Positions 33,417 to 42,157 are shown, counted from the stretch's first letter. The stretch is 43,196 nt of DNA from Chloroflexota bacterium (GCA_028874795.1 JAPPHT010000088.1:3905-47100), one strand, 5' to 3'. Notes: generated by a model from the letters alone, not told the origin. Numbers and translations are program-made.

Positions 33417-33470
33417 ATGCTGTTGAGAACGATGCTCATCGATGACGGGACGGTGCCCACCCATGAATGA
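33417..33470 (+). CDS. Putative 17-residue leader peptide coupled to moxR
   Basis: The frame reads MLLRTMLIDDGTVPTHE and stops. It starts 7 nt after TAAGGAGG, and its TGA overlaps the moxR start region (ATGAATGA at 33463-33470). MoxR itself has no Shine-Dalgarno at either candidate ATG (33442 or 33463), so its translation may depend on termination of this small frame. An annotation might merge the region into a longer MoxR. Codon content gives no strong test at this length. Alternatively, the site is a relic of an older start. Confidence 0.4.
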   Translation: MLLRTMLIDDGTVPTHE

Positions 33471-34437
33471 GAAAGAGCTGGACGAGGCCCGTCTATCCTG
33501 CGAGCAGATCATCGACCGCGTCGCCGAAGCCTTCGTCGGCAATCGCTTGCTGCTGCGTAAGCTCCTTGCGGCGGCGTTGGCGAACGGTCACGTGCTCTTT
33601 GAGGACTTCCCGGGGCTGGGGAAGACGCTCCTCGCCAAGGTCTTCGCGCGGGCGATCGGGGGAGACACCAAGCGCGTTCAGTTCACGCCGGACCTGCTCC
33701 CGTCTGACATCCTGGGGATGAACGTGTGGAGGCAGAAGGACTCGACATTCCAGATGATGCCGGGCCCCGTGTTCACCAACGTGCTTCTGGCCGACGAGAT
33801 CAACCGGGCCCCGCCGAAGACACAGTCCGCCCTCCTGGAAGCCATGGAGGAGCGCCAGGTCACGATCGACGGCGTTACGCTGCGCCTCGAGTTCCCCTTC
33901 GTGGTCATCGCAACGCAGAACCCCATCGAGCAGGAGGGCACGTATCCGCTTCCGGAAGCCCAGTTGGACCGCTTCCTCCTGAAACTCTCCGCCGGATATC
34001 CGGCCAACGCGGCACTGGAGAACGACATCCTGCTGAGACGCATCCACTGGCAGAAGGATGACCCCACCGCCGACATCGAGCCAGCGGTCGACGTGCGCCG
34101 CTTCGTGGAACTGCAACGGTTCGTGGAGACCGGCGTTTACACCGACCGGCTCATCGTGGACTACATCACGCAACTGGTCAGACTCTCCCGTGAACACGCA
34201 AGAGTGGCGGTTGGCGTGAGTCCGAGAGGAGGCCTGGCCCTGCTGAGGGCATCCCGGGCGATGGCCCTGATCCACGGCAGGGACTTCGTCGTTCCAGACG
34301 ACGTGAAGTTACTGGTCCCTGACGTGCTCGCCCATCGCATCATCCTGAACATAGAAGACACGCTGGAGGGCGTTCGAGGCAACCTGGTCGTCGAGGAGAT
34401 CCTGTCGCAGGTGCCCGTGCCCGGCGAGACCGTGTGA
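33463..34437 (+). CDS. MoxR-family AAA+ ATPase
   Basis: 324 residues from ATG 33463; ATG 33442 would add seven residues (MTGRCPP) that look non-native. Motifs are Walker A FEDFPGLGKTLLAK (about 47-60), the sensor/pore region LPSDILGMNVWR, Walker B LLADEINRAPPKTQ, sensor 1 IATQNPIEQEGTYPLPEAQLDRF and sensor 2 GVSPRGGLALLRA. This is the standard MoxR/RavA-like chaperone ATPase. Members act with DUF58 proteins and transglutaminase membrane proteins, as here, probably to activate or remodel a partner at the inner face of the membrane. The stop overlaps the GTG of the DUF58 gene. Translation is probably coupled to the leader peptide upstream. Confidence 0.94.
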   Translation: MNEKELDEARLSCEQIIDRVAEAFVGNRLLLRKLLAAALANGHVLFEDFPGLGKTLLAKVFARAIGGDTKRVQFTPDLLPSDILGMNVWRQKDSTFQMMPGPVFTNVLLADEINRAPPKTQSALLEAMEERQVTIDGVTLRLEFPFVVIATQNPIEQEGTYPLPEAQLDRFLLKLSAGYPANAALENDILLRRIHWQKDDPTADIEPAVDVRRFVELQRFVETGVYTDRLIVDYITQLVRLSREHARVAVGVSPRGGLALLRASRAMALIHGRDFVVPDDVKLLVPDVLAHRIILNIEDTLEGVRGNLVVEEILSQVPVPGETV

Positions 34438-35780
34438 GTTGTGACGACGTGAAGTACCAGCCGTCGCAATTGAGCTGGACCGCCATCTCCCTGGTTCTCC
34501 TGGTGGCGGGGCTCATCCTGGGCAACCTCGTCCTGCTGGCCGGGTCGGTCTTCGTCCTGGTCTCGGCCCTGCTGTCCACGGCCATCCCCCCGCCGTCGGG
34601 CATAGTCGTGACCCGGAGCCTGGCGAAGGTCGCGTGCTGGGTTGGGGACACCCTGACCGTGGAGCGGCGGCTGACGGCCCGGCATGGTACCGGCGCGATC
34701 TTCGTGCACGACGATCTTCCTCCGGAGGCGCGGGTGGTGAGCGGAAGCAACCTGCGCGTCGTGTGGAAATGGCCGGGGAGCAAGGACGCGGACATCTCAT
34801 ACCGTGTGCAGTTCTCCAAGCGGGGACAATTCACGCTGCGGGAAACGGGGTGGGAATCGCGGGCGCCGTTCGGTGTCGACCAGAGCGCGTCCGGTTCGTC
34901 CGGCCCCCCGTTCCAGGTTTCCGTGGTGCCCAGGATCCGCAGCATCACCCGCCTGAACGCGGTCCGTGGTGTGGCCAGGCACGGCCGCTACCTTGGCGAC
35001 CTCTCCAGGACAGGGGCGGCCACGGACGAATTCCGGGAGCTGCGGCCCTACCAGCCGGGCGACCCCTTCAAGCGCATCAACTGGAAGGCCAGCGCGCGGG
35101 GAGTCAGGGCGGACAACCTCCCGCTGGTGAACGACGTTGAGCCGGAGACGAAGAAGGGAGTCTGGATCTTCCTGGACATGGCGGACTACATGGACGTGGG
35201 CGTGCCGTTGTCCAATCCCTTGGAGAACACCGTGGAGGCGTCCGGCACGCTGGCGCAGTACTACCTCGCACAGGGGTCGACGCTCGGCGCCTATGCCTAC
35301 AACAGCTACGACGGCAGGGGTGAGTTGCTGACGCCAGAAGCAGGGAAACGCCAGTTCAACCGCCTCATCCAGATGCTGGCCGGCCTGAAGTCGGCCCCGC
35401 CCGAGGAAGACCTGCTGCTGGCGGTGGAACGATGCAAGAGCTTCCTCATCCGCCTGGAGCCGGCCGTCTACGTCATCACCCGGTTGGACGTTCACTACGA
35501 CAGGCCAGGGGAGGCGCTGGGCTCCTTCGACCGCTTCAAGACGGCGATCACACGCCTCGTGTCGCTGGGGACGCTCTCCGGCAGGAACAACCCCGTGAGA
35601 GTCGTACACGTGGACCCGCAGGAATCCCCTGAGACGTCGCAGGGACTGGGATTGACCAGATGGGAAACACGGTTGGTTGCCAGGGACCTTCGGGACGCAG
35701 GCGCGTCCGTCATCGAGTGGGAGCCCTCCCGGGAGGAGTTCACGTCGGTTCTGGTGCGGCATGTTGAAGCCTATCGGTAG
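34434..35780 (+). CDS. DUF58 domain-containing membrane protein
   Basis: 448 residues from GTG 34434, overlapping the moxR stop; GTG 34449 is an alternative. Two N-terminal helices (about 13-53, ending LLSTAIPPP) precede a beta-rich extracytoplasmic-like segment. The DUF58 signature then follows: EFRELRPYQPGDPFKRINW with K and R of the family and a VWA-like fold (VWIFLDMADYMDVGVPLSN...). In the VWA core the usual DxSxS metal site is replaced by D-M-A-D-Y, so metal binding is doubtful. DUF58 proteins are encoded directly after moxR in most genomes and are thought to be the ATPase partner. Complete length. The next gene starts inside its last 20 nt. Confidence 0.92.
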   Translation: MSCDDVKYQPSQLSWTAISLVLLVAGLILGNLVLLAGSVFVLVSALLSTAIPPPSGIVVTRSLAKVACWVGDTLTVERRLTARHGTGAIFVHDDLPPEARVVSGSNLRVVWKWPGSKDADISYRVQFSKRGQFTLRETGWESRAPFGVDQSASGSSGPPFQVSVVPRIRSITRLNAVRGVARHGRYLGDLSRTGAATDEFRELRPYQPGDPFKRINWKASARGVRADNLPLVNDVEPETKKGVWIFLDMADYMDVGVPLSNPLENTVEASGTLAQYYLAQGSTLGAYAYNSYDGRGELLTPEAGKRQFNRLIQMLAGLKSAPPEEDLLLAVERCKSFLIRLEPAVYVITRLDVHYDRPGEALGSFDRFKTAITRLVSLGTLSGRNNPVRVVHVDPQESPETSQGLGLTRWETRLVARDLRDAGASVIEWEPSREEFTSVLVRHVEAYR

Positions 35781-36528
35781 ACCGGACTGGCGCGACGGAG
35801 GCGCGAGGACCGCCGCAGCGGAGTCGGCGGTGCTGTCCGCCTTGTTGCTGCTCGCCGTCTACGTGCTCTGGGACATGGGCTTCTTGCTGAACGTGCGGGT
35901 GACTTCGTGGGTCGAGAGGGCAGACGGGCTGGTCCTGCACTTCGTCCCATGGCAGCCGGTCCTGGCGGTGGGTGTGGGTCTGGTGGCGTATTGGGCGCTT
36001 CTGGCCCTGGGCCGCGACCGCATCGCCTTCTGGCTGACGGCGTTCCCGGTTGCGGCCCCTCACGCGCTGGCGGCGTGGTCCCACAACCGCATCGGATGGC
36101 ACGAGCTGCTCGAGTTCCAGGAGGACCTCGTGGATGAGCGCTCCGTCTACGGGGACATGACGCTCTTCGTCCTGTGCCTGGTCGGCCTCGTTGTCCTGCA
36201 CCGCATCATCGGCATCAAGCGGCTGGAACGCCTGCTGCGGTTGCAGGGCGTGGACCCGGGGGAGAAGCGCGTCGTCATCCGGTACGAGAACCTCATGCTC
36301 ATCGGACTGATTGTAGCCGGGCTGCTGGTGGCTGGCCTGATGGTGATGGTTGCAGAGGTGTTGGGGAGGTACGACGGACTGCTGGATGGGTCGTCCCTGA
36401 CGATGGCGACGGTCGGAGGTGGAGCGGCCCTCCTGCTCGCCTTGACGCTCCTGCTCTGGTTCCGGGGCCGGCAGGATGGCCTGAATGAGGAAGGCGCGAT
36501 ACGCCCTGAAGCGACGGACGGGAGTTAG
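35761..36528 (+). CDS. Polytopic membrane protein, last gene of the MoxR operon
   Basis: 255 residues from ATG 35761, 20 nt inside the DUF58 gene. The frame is open further upstream, but that stretch would be an out-of-frame translation of the DUF58 C-terminus. About five or six helices are visible (SAVLSALLLLAVYVLWDMGF; PVLAVGVGLVAYWALLALG; MTLFVLCLVGLVVLHRIIG; LMLIGLIVAGLLVAGLMVMV; VGGGAALLLALTLLLWF). No recognised domain. Small membrane proteins of this sort often close MoxR-DUF58 operons. The acidic C-terminal tail is short. The 60 bases after it include the probable promoter of the LysR gene (TACTAT near 36546). Confidence 0.75.
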   Translation: MLKPIGRPDWRDGGARTAAAESAVLSALLLLAVYVLWDMGFLLNVRVTSWVERADGLVLHFVPWQPVLAVGVGLVAYWALLALGRDRIAFWLTAFPVAAPHALAAWSHNRIGWHELLEFQEDLVDERSVYGDMTLFVLCLVGLVVLHRIIGIKRLERLLRLQGVDPGEKRVVIRYENLMLIGLIVAGLLVAGLMVMVAEVLGRYDGLLDGSSLTMATVGGGAALLLALTLLLWFRGRQDGLNEEGAIRPEATDGS

Positions 36529-36588
36529 CAGAGCGGACCGCCGGGTACTATATCCTGTCCTCGCGCAGCCGGCGCAGCAGGGGAGAGC

Positions 36589-37551
36589 ATGGAGATAGGC
36601 CAGCTGGAGGCGTTTCTGACGGCGGTGCAACTGCACTCGTTCAGCCGCGCGGCGTCGGCACTCGGGGTCACGCAACCGACACTCAGCACGCGCATCCTCT
36701 CGCTGGAGAACGACCTCGGCGAGCCGCTGTTCGACCGCGTTGGCCGGGGCGTGCGGCTGACCGATGCGGGACGGACGTTCCTGCCGTACGCGCAGCGGGC
36801 GCTCGACACGCTGGAGCGCGGAAGGGAGACCGTCGCGTCAAGCCGGACCACGGCGACAGGGCGGCTGCACATCGGCGCGGCCCGCGGCATCTCATCGGCG
36901 GTGCTGCCGGGCATCCTCGAGACGTTCCACGAGCGTTACCCTGCCGTCGACGTGGCCATCAAGACGGGGCGCTCGTCGGAAGTGCTGGAGTGGGTGCTGT
37001 CGGAGCAGATACAGGTGGGCGTGTCACGGGAATTGAACCACCCGGAAGTGGAAACAACGCACCTGTACGACGAGGAGATCGTGCTGGTGACGCACCCGGA
37101 ACACCGGTTCGCCATCGACGGGCGCGCGAGCATCTACGAGGTGGGGTCGGAGCCGCTGATCATCTACGACAAGGAGAGTACGTACTTCGTGCTGATGGAC
37201 CGTGTCTGCCGGGAGGCGGGCATCGTGCCGAACATCGCCATGGACCTGGACAGCATCGAGTCGACGAAGCGGATGATCGAGCGCGGGCTGGGGGTGAGCT
37301 TCCTGCCGTACAAGTCGCTGGAGCGGGAGTTGCGCATCGGCACGCTGTCGCACGTGCGGCTGGAGGAGGGGCACCGCATCACGCTGCCGACGGCGGTGAT
37401 GGTGCGCAAGGCTTCGTCCTACGGCCCGCTGGTGACGGCATTTCTGGACCTGCTGCGAAGCATGTATGGCAGCGGGGAGGCGGAGCGAGAGAACACAGAC
37501 AACGGGAAGGCGAGTGAGCGTGGCGGACGAAATCAAGATATGGACGATTGA
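36589..37551 (+). CDS. LysR-family transcriptional regulator
   Basis: 320 residues; ATG 36589 follows GGGGAGAG. The winged HTH (1-60) reads LEAFLTAVQLHSFSRAASALGVTQPTLSTRI. The effector-binding domain spans about 90-295 (GRLHIGAARGISSAVLPGILETFHERYP...IMERGLGVSFLP). The 30 or so residues after SMYG are polar, atypical for the family, and overlap the start of the next gene by 32 nt. The true C-terminus may have been altered when that low-G+C gene arrived. LysR proteins usually regulate a divergent or adjacent gene in response to a small acid; here the partner may be the downstream shikimate dehydrogenase-like gene, by inference. Confidence 0.92.
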   Translation: MEIGQLEAFLTAVQLHSFSRAASALGVTQPTLSTRILSLENDLGEPLFDRVGRGVRLTDAGRTFLPYAQRALDTLERGRETVASSRTTATGRLHIGAARGISSAVLPGILETFHERYPAVDVAIKTGRSSEVLEWVLSEQIQVGVSRELNHPEVETTHLYDEEIVLVTHPEHRFAIDGRASIYEVGSEPLIIYDKESTYFVLMDRVCREAGIVPNIAMDLDSIESTKRMIERGLGVSFLPYKSLERELRIGTLSHVRLEEGHRITLPTAVMVRKASSYGPLVTAFLDLLRSMYGSGEAERENTDNGKASERGGRNQDMDD

Positions 37552-38590
37552 CAGTTCTGGCGAGGTGTTGTCAGTGGAACCGACTGACCGTACAAAGACA
37601 GAGCAGTCTTTGGAGGACACACTCGCTGCAAATCCCGAGATGCTGATGCCCGGCTTGACGCTCGTTGGCCGCCAGACACCGATTTCAGGAGGGTACCTAG
37701 ATCTATTGGGTGTAGATCAGAATGGACAGATCGTTGTTTTCGAATTGAAACGAGGGACTCTTACGAGAGAGGCAGTAGCCCAGGTCATTGATTATGGCTC
37801 CGCATTGGAATCATTGAATGAGAACGATATCGCCTCACTTATCGTCAAACATGGGACGCTGGATATCGAAGACATAGATGATTTCGTGGACTGGTATAGT
37901 CAATACTCGGATGAACAGCAACCAGCTTCCCTGAAACCGGTCCAGATGGTGCTAGTCGGCCTCGGTATCGATGATAACGCGACCCGGATGGTGGACTTCT
38001 TGGCAAACCAAGGAATCCAAATTACGCTTCTGACCTTCTATGGATACTCATATGAAGGCAAGACATTTCTCGCTAAGCAGGTGCGAATAGAGCCGGTTCA
38101 AAAGGAAGCCTCCAGGATAACTCTCTCTAGACAAGAGCGACGGAAAGCGCGTGAGAAGGCAGCTATTGAGCGAGCGAGGACTCTAGGTGTGGAAGGCCTA
38201 TTGAACGCAGTGATTGAGAACTTTGCCCAGCTGGGGCCTCATCGTTGGTCTCCCCTTACTGATGGTTACACCTTGTATAGAACGCAAATCAAGTTGCCTG
38301 ATGGTAACAGGTTCAATGGCCTGTATTCCATTCGATTCACAGAAGACAAGAGAGCCCGCATCACCTTCTCGCCAATGGCGGTGCATCTTTGTGAGGAAGA
38401 CTTCAGGAACACCAAAGCGTTTGAGTTCTTTCGTGAACCGCCGCCGAATTTCCCACCGACAGACCGTGTTTCTGACCAATGGTATTGCCTCTTCACAGAG
38501 AATGAATGGCAAGAACACAAAGAGATAGCCCTAGGCCTCGCGTCTGCGGTCCGCAAGGAATGGAACAAAGCGGCTCGGGGCACTGGCTGA
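37520..38590 (+). CDS. DUF91/NucS-like PD-(D/E)XK nuclease, low G+C
   Basis: 356 residues from GTG 37520, with GGAAGG 9 nt upstream; GTG 37514 is an alternative. The PD-(D/E)XK core is Glu32 (LEDTLAANPEML), Asp61 (GGYLDLLGVD) and Glu75-Leu-Lys77 (VVFELKRG), followed by TREAVAQVIDYGSAL. This matches the endonuclease fold of the DUF91/NucS group. The C-terminal half (about 225-356) is a separate domain I do not recognise. G+C is about half on sampled lines (30/60 at 37741, 28/60 at 38041) against about two-thirds around it, with codons such as TTA and AGA that neighbours avoid. Together with the overlap into the LysR end, this suggests recent transfer. Likely DNA repair or defence. Confidence 0.82.
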   Translation: MADEIKIWTIDSSGEVLSVEPTDRTKTEQSLEDTLAANPEMLMPGLTLVGRQTPISGGYLDLLGVDQNGQIVVFELKRGTLTREAVAQVIDYGSALESLNENDIASLIVKHGTLDIEDIDDFVDWYSQYSDEQQPASLKPVQMVLVGLGIDDNATRMVDFLANQGIQITLLTFYGYSYEGKTFLAKQVRIEPVQKEASRITLSRQERRKAREKAAIERARTLGVEGLLNAVIENFAQLGPHRWSPLTDGYTLYRTQIKLPDGNRFNGLYSIRFTEDKRARITFSPMAVHLCEEDFRNTKAFEFFREPPPNFPPTDRVSDQWYCLFTENEWQEHKEIALGLASAVRKEWNKAARGTG

Positions 38591-38613
38591 TTGGCCTCTG
38601 CTAGACTCGACGC

Positions 38614-39720
38614 ATGAGCACCCTCGACGACCTGCAACGCTATCTCGATAACCCGCTGCCAGCGGACGTGGCGGAGCGCTCGTTGCTCTCCGGCTCGATG
38701 GGCGAGTCGCCGTCCAAGTACTCGCGCAGCCCGGCGATGTGGAACGCCGCGTTCCGTGAGATCGGCCTCGACGCGGTGCACATGCCGTTCGACGTGCGCC
38801 CGGAGAACCTGGCCGGGTTCGTGGATGCGGCGCGGGCGTACCCCGGCTTCATGGGCTCCAACGTCACGGTGCCGCACAAGCTGGCCATCATGCCGCTGCT
38901 GGACGAGATAGACCCCATCGCGCGGGAGATCGGCGCGGTTAACACGTTCATGCAGACGGCGGACGGCAGGCTGGTCGGCTTCAACACAGACGCGGACGGG
39001 CTCATCGCGAGCATGCTGCGGACGTTGCCGGGTGAGTCCGAACCGTTCCTCCCGACCCTCTCGGGCAAGCGTGTGCTGCTGCTGGGCGCGGGCGGCGCGG
39101 GACGTGCGTCGGCGTTCGCGCTGGCGAAGCAGGTGAGCGACGGCTCGCTGCTGCTCACGAACCGCTCGCTGGAGCGCGCGGAGGAGCTTGCGAAACAGGC
39201 TGCCGTGGCAACCGGCGCCAAGGTAACCGCGACAGCACAGGAGCTGGCCCTGGACGTGGTCTGGAGCATGGACGTCATCGTCAACGCTTCGACGGTGGGG
39301 CAGTCCGGGATGCGGCGGCTCGGCAACGGCGAGGCAACGTCGCTCGAGGCGTTCTCGTCGCTCGCCCCCGCCGCGCCTGCCGTCGTTCCAGAGGGAGACG
39401 GCGGGGCGTCGTTCTGGCGCGAGTGGTTCGCTGCGTCGTTCAAGGCGATAGCGGAGAACAACGCGAGGTCGGCCGCGGCTATAGCCATGTGCAAGCCCGA
39501 CGCGGCGTTCGTGGACGCGGTGTACTCACCGGACGAAACGGTCTTGCTGCGGCAGGCGCGGCTGTCAGGCCGCAAGACGCTGAACGGAAAGGGGATGCTG
39601 GTGATGCAGGCGGCGTTCTCGTTCGTGAACCGGATGACGCGCCGTCACCTGCAGGCAGCCGGTCACGACCCCGACGCGTTGTACGATCGCGTGGTCGAGG
39701 TGATGGCGGCGGGGTTCTGA
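38614..39720 (+). CDS. Shikimate dehydrogenase family protein with insertion (AroE-like)
   Basis: 368 residues, about 100 longer than typical AroE. Substrate-domain motifs are SKYSRSPAMWNAAF (34-47), SNVTVPHK with catalytic Lys89, GAVNTF, and the Asp of FNTDADG (Asp126). The NADP fold is VLLLGAGGAGRA (about 154-165). The usual ending is present: DAVYSPDETVLLRQA, then NGKGMLVMQAAFSF. The extra length lies between VNASTVGQSGM and that ending (about 230-300) and is rich in Ala, Pro and Glu. It could serve aromatic biosynthesis or quinate/shikimate catabolism. No other aro gene is nearby and a LysR gene lies upstream, so catabolism is possible. Confidence 0.88.
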   Translation: MSTLDDLQRYLDNPLPADVAERSLLSGSMGESPSKYSRSPAMWNAAFREIGLDAVHMPFDVRPENLAGFVDAARAYPGFMGSNVTVPHKLAIMPLLDEIDPIAREIGAVNTFMQTADGRLVGFNTDADGLIASMLRTLPGESEPFLPTLSGKRVLLLGAGGAGRASAFALAKQVSDGSLLLTNRSLERAEELAKQAAVATGAKVTATAQELALDVVWSMDVIVNASTVGQSGMRRLGNGEATSLEAFSSLAPAAPAVVPEGDGGASFWREWFAASFKAIAENNARSAAAIAMCKPDAAFVDAVYSPDETVLLRQARLSGRKTLNGKGMLVMQAAFSFVNRMTRRHLQAAGHDPDALYDRVVEVMAAGF

Positions 39721-39728
39721 GCGTACCG

Positions 39729-40244
39729 ATGGAGATTCCGGCAGGCGATTGGGTGCTGCGTCCGTGGCGCGTGGGCGATGAGCCTGCGCTGGTGAAGTAC
39801 GCCAACAACCGCAACATCTGGATCAATGTTGCGGACGTCTTCCCCCATCCGTACACGATGGAGGACGCTGTGGCTTGGGTCCAGTTGCAGAAAGATCGCG
39901 ACCCCCAAACGGAGTTCGCCATCGCGAACGCCGATGAGGCTATCGGGGGGATAGGACTCAGGCCGCAGAGCGACATCCACCGGCGGTCCGCCGAGGTGGG
40001 ATACTGGCTGGGGGAGCCGTTCTGGGGGCAGGGCATCACCACCCATGCGCTCCGGGTCATCACGGAGTACGCCTTCCAGGCCTTCGACCTCGTCCGAGTC
40101 TACGCTTCGGTCAAGGAGTGGAACCCGGCTTCAGCGCGGGTCCTGGAGAAGTGCGGGTTCACGTTGGAAGGACGGCTGCGGCGGAGTTTCACCAAGGACG
40201 GCGAAACGGGCGACCTGTTCCTGTACGCGCTCGTCAGGGAGTAG
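39729..40244 (+). CDS. GNAT-family N-acetyltransferase (RimJ/RimL-like)
   Basis: 171 residues from ATG 39729, 8 nt after the previous stop; the frame is open farther upstream but only inside the preceding gene. The GNAT fold is shown by LRPWRVGDEPALVKYANN, FAIANADEAIGGIGL, the acetyl-CoA motif YWLGEPFWGQGITTHALRVI and ASVKEWNPASARVLEKCGF. These are the marks of the RimJ/RimL subgroup, which acetylates protein N-termini or small amines. The substrate is unknown. Probably co-transcribed with the AroE-like gene. Confidence 0.9.
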   Translation: MEIPAGDWVLRPWRVGDEPALVKYANNRNIWINVADVFPHPYTMEDAVAWVQLQKDRDPQTEFAIANADEAIGGIGLRPQSDIHRRSAEVGYWLGEPFWGQGITTHALRVITEYAFQAFDLVRVYASVKEWNPASARVLEKCGFTLEGRLRRSFTKDGETGDLFLYALVRE

Positions 40245-40309
40245 GGGCGGGCGTTCGCGTCGGCAGGCGGAGTAAGATAGGCGGGTACGCCTGCAAGCGG
40301 AGGTCAACG

Positions 40310-41488
40310 ATGGTCGACACAGCCCCTCAGCAGACGAAGGTGCGCAGCGCAGCGCGCAGGATAGACGGCGACAGCCACTTCTTCCCGCCGCCGGACTTCA
40401 CCGGCGTGAGCGAGACGATCGGCGTCTCCGAGCAGGCGCTGGACATGCTGCTGCGCGATGCTCTCTTCTTCTCGGACCGGGAGGCGCGCCGCGGGGGCTT
40501 CCGGGCATCAGCGGCGGGGCAGCGCACGGGGGCGGTCAACCCCACGGCGCAAACCACGGGACAGAGTCGCGGGCCCATAGGCCACGGGGTGGCGGACCAG
40601 CGCGTGAAGCTGTTGCCAGAGACCGGGTTCGACATGCAGGTGCTGATCCCGGACGGCATCTACGGCAACCCGTTCGGCTCTCCGAACGAGCGGGAGTGGG
40701 ACAAGGGGCTGCGGTTGGCGCTCTGCATGGGCTACAACAACGCGACCGCCGATGCGCAGCGGCAGTACCCGGAGCAGCTGATCGGCACCGGCGTCGTGCC
40801 GTTCGGGACGGAGTCGGTGGAGGCGTGCGTCGCCGAGGCGCGGCGGGCGGTCGCCGAGCTGGGGCTGCAGGCGCTGACCATCAACAGCAACTGGCGCGGC
40901 AAGAACTGGGACAGCATCGAGCTTTACCCGTTCTGGGAGGCGGTCGCCGAGCTGGACGTTCCGCTGTACGTGCACGGCAACCCGTTCCAGTGCCAGGTGA
41001 ACGACCATATCCCGACGAACTTCACGCTGGGCTGGGAGCGGCTCCGGCGGCTGCACATCAGCAACTACCTGGGCTTCGCTTTCGAGTACATGGTGTCGAT
41101 GGCGAGCCTGACGCTGGGCGGCGTGCTCAAGGAGTTCCCGAACCTGCGCATGGCGTTCTTCGAGGCCGGCGGCTCCTGGCTGCCGTGGATCATGTATACG
41201 CTGGACCGCGTCTACCAGATCGAACCGCAGTGCGCGCGCTGCGACGAGCCGCCCAGCGAGCTGATCGCGCGCAGCTGCATGGTGGCGGTCGAGCCGGACG
41301 AGCAGGCGATCGTGGGCGCGGTGCACACCATCGGCAGCAGGAACTTCATCATCGGCAGCGACTACCCGCACCCGCCGTCCACGTTCCCGAACACGGCGGC
41401 AGGCATCGAGACGATGGAGGGCCTGAGCGACGAGGCGAAGCGCGACATCCTGGGCGACAACATGGCGCGCTTCTTCCGGATGGCGTAG
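40310..41488 (+). CDS. Amidohydrolase-2 family (PF04909) metal-dependent hydrolase
   Basis: 392 residues; ATG 40310 follows GGAGG at 6 nt. The frame is open upstream, but the SD fixes the start. The TIM-barrel metal ligands are in DGDSHF (Asp21, His23, where H-x-H is more common), His222 in YVHGNP and Asp351 in GSDYPHPP. FPNLRMAFFEAGGSWLPW and DNMARFF are typical of the ACMS-decarboxylase/gamma-resorcylate-like branch. Such enzymes decarboxylate or hydrolyse aromatic and related acids. The product is intact and isolated on the plus strand, with converging genes downstream (3-nt gap). It fits the catabolic character of the region with the Rieske oxygenase. Confidence 0.9.
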   Translation: MVDTAPQQTKVRSAARRIDGDSHFFPPPDFTGVSETIGVSEQALDMLLRDALFFSDREARRGGFRASAAGQRTGAVNPTAQTTGQSRGPIGHGVADQRVKLLPETGFDMQVLIPDGIYGNPFGSPNEREWDKGLRLALCMGYNNATADAQRQYPEQLIGTGVVPFGTESVEACVAEARRAVAELGLQALTINSNWRGKNWDSIELYPFWEAVAELDVPLYVHGNPFQCQVNDHIPTNFTLGWERLRRLHISNYLGFAFEYMVSMASLTLGGVLKEFPNLRMAFFEAGGSWLPWIMYTLDRVYQIEPQCARCDEPPSELIARSCMVAVEPDEQAIVGAVHTIGSRNFIIGSDYPHPPSTFPNTAAGIETMEGLSDEAKRDILGDNMARFFRMA

Positions 41489-41491
41489 GAA

Positions 41492-42157
41492 CTAGAACAG
41501 CTCCGTCTCGCCTTCTTCCACGTCTTCCTCGATGCGGTCGGGGCAGTCAGCGGTGGTGATCTCGCAGAAGGCGCACTCGGACGCACTGGGCGTCCTTGGC
41601 GGGGGCTGCTCGATATCGGCGAGCCGCTTGATCAGATCGGCTACGTTGTCGATGAAGGTCGTGTTGATGGCTGAGGACGGCACGTCGATGGCGTGGTCCT
41701 CGTAGACGACGCGGCCGGCTACGGGCATGCCGGCGTACTCGCGCCGGGCTAGCGGGAACGCCCACATGTAGAGCATCACCTGGATGGCGTGGTAGGCGTG
41801 CGGCTCGCCGGACTTCACGTCGTGGATGACGACCTGGCCGTCCTCGAGCGATACGAGGTCCGGCATGCCGCTGAGCGTGGCGTACCAGCCCCTGAGCCGG
41901 AACTGGTTCTGGCGCTCCGTCTTCACGGTCGCGCCGTCAGCCTCGAGCCGCTTCTGCTCAGCCCTGAGCAGCGCGGTGTGGTCCAGCGCCCAGCGCGTGT
42001 GGTCGAACGTCGACGGCGCGTGCGTCCAACTGGAACCCTCGTGCTGCGTCTTGAACCACGACGCCCACTCGCACCGGTTGTTGCCGGAGAGCAGACGCGG
42101 CAGCCACGTCACCCAGACGTAGGGCCGCTCGCGGGCCTGCGGTGCGTCGAGGGTCAC
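41492..42157 (-). CDS. RecB/Cas4-like PD-(D/E)XK nuclease with a probable Fe-S cluster
   Basis: 221 residues from GTG 42157, 8 nt after the stop of the upstream Rieske gene; longer frames overlap that gene. Nuclease motifs are Asp100 in GMPDLV, Asp113-Val-Lys115 in IHDVKSG, and Gln126...Tyr130 (QVMLY, the RecB QxxxY motif). Four Cys (Cys29, Cys195, Cys198, Cys205) have the split arrangement of AddB/Cas4 iron-sulfur clusters: one near the N-terminus and three after the core in CAFCEITTADC. No CRISPR array or helicase is nearby. It may process DNA ends or act in defence. The acidic tail (EEDVEEGETELF) is short. Expressed with the Rieske oxygenase gene, a strange partner. Confidence 0.82.
   Translation of the reverse strand: MTLDAPQARERPYVWVTWLPRLLSGNNRCEWASWFKTQHEGSSWTHAPSTFDHTRWALDHTALLRAEQKRLEADGATVKTERQNQFRLRGWYATLSGMPDLVSLEDGQVVIHDVKSGEPHAYHAIQVMLYMWAFPLARREYAGMPVAGRVVYEDHAIDVPSSAINTTFIDNVADLIKRLADIEQPPPRTPSASECAFCEITTADCPDRIEEDVEEGETELF

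Noticed and set aside
35677-35760. Extending the last membrane protein of the MoxR operon upstream
   Set aside because: The upstream part is a Ser/Arg/Pro-rich frame inside the DUF58 gene; ATG 35761 gives a natural membrane protein start.
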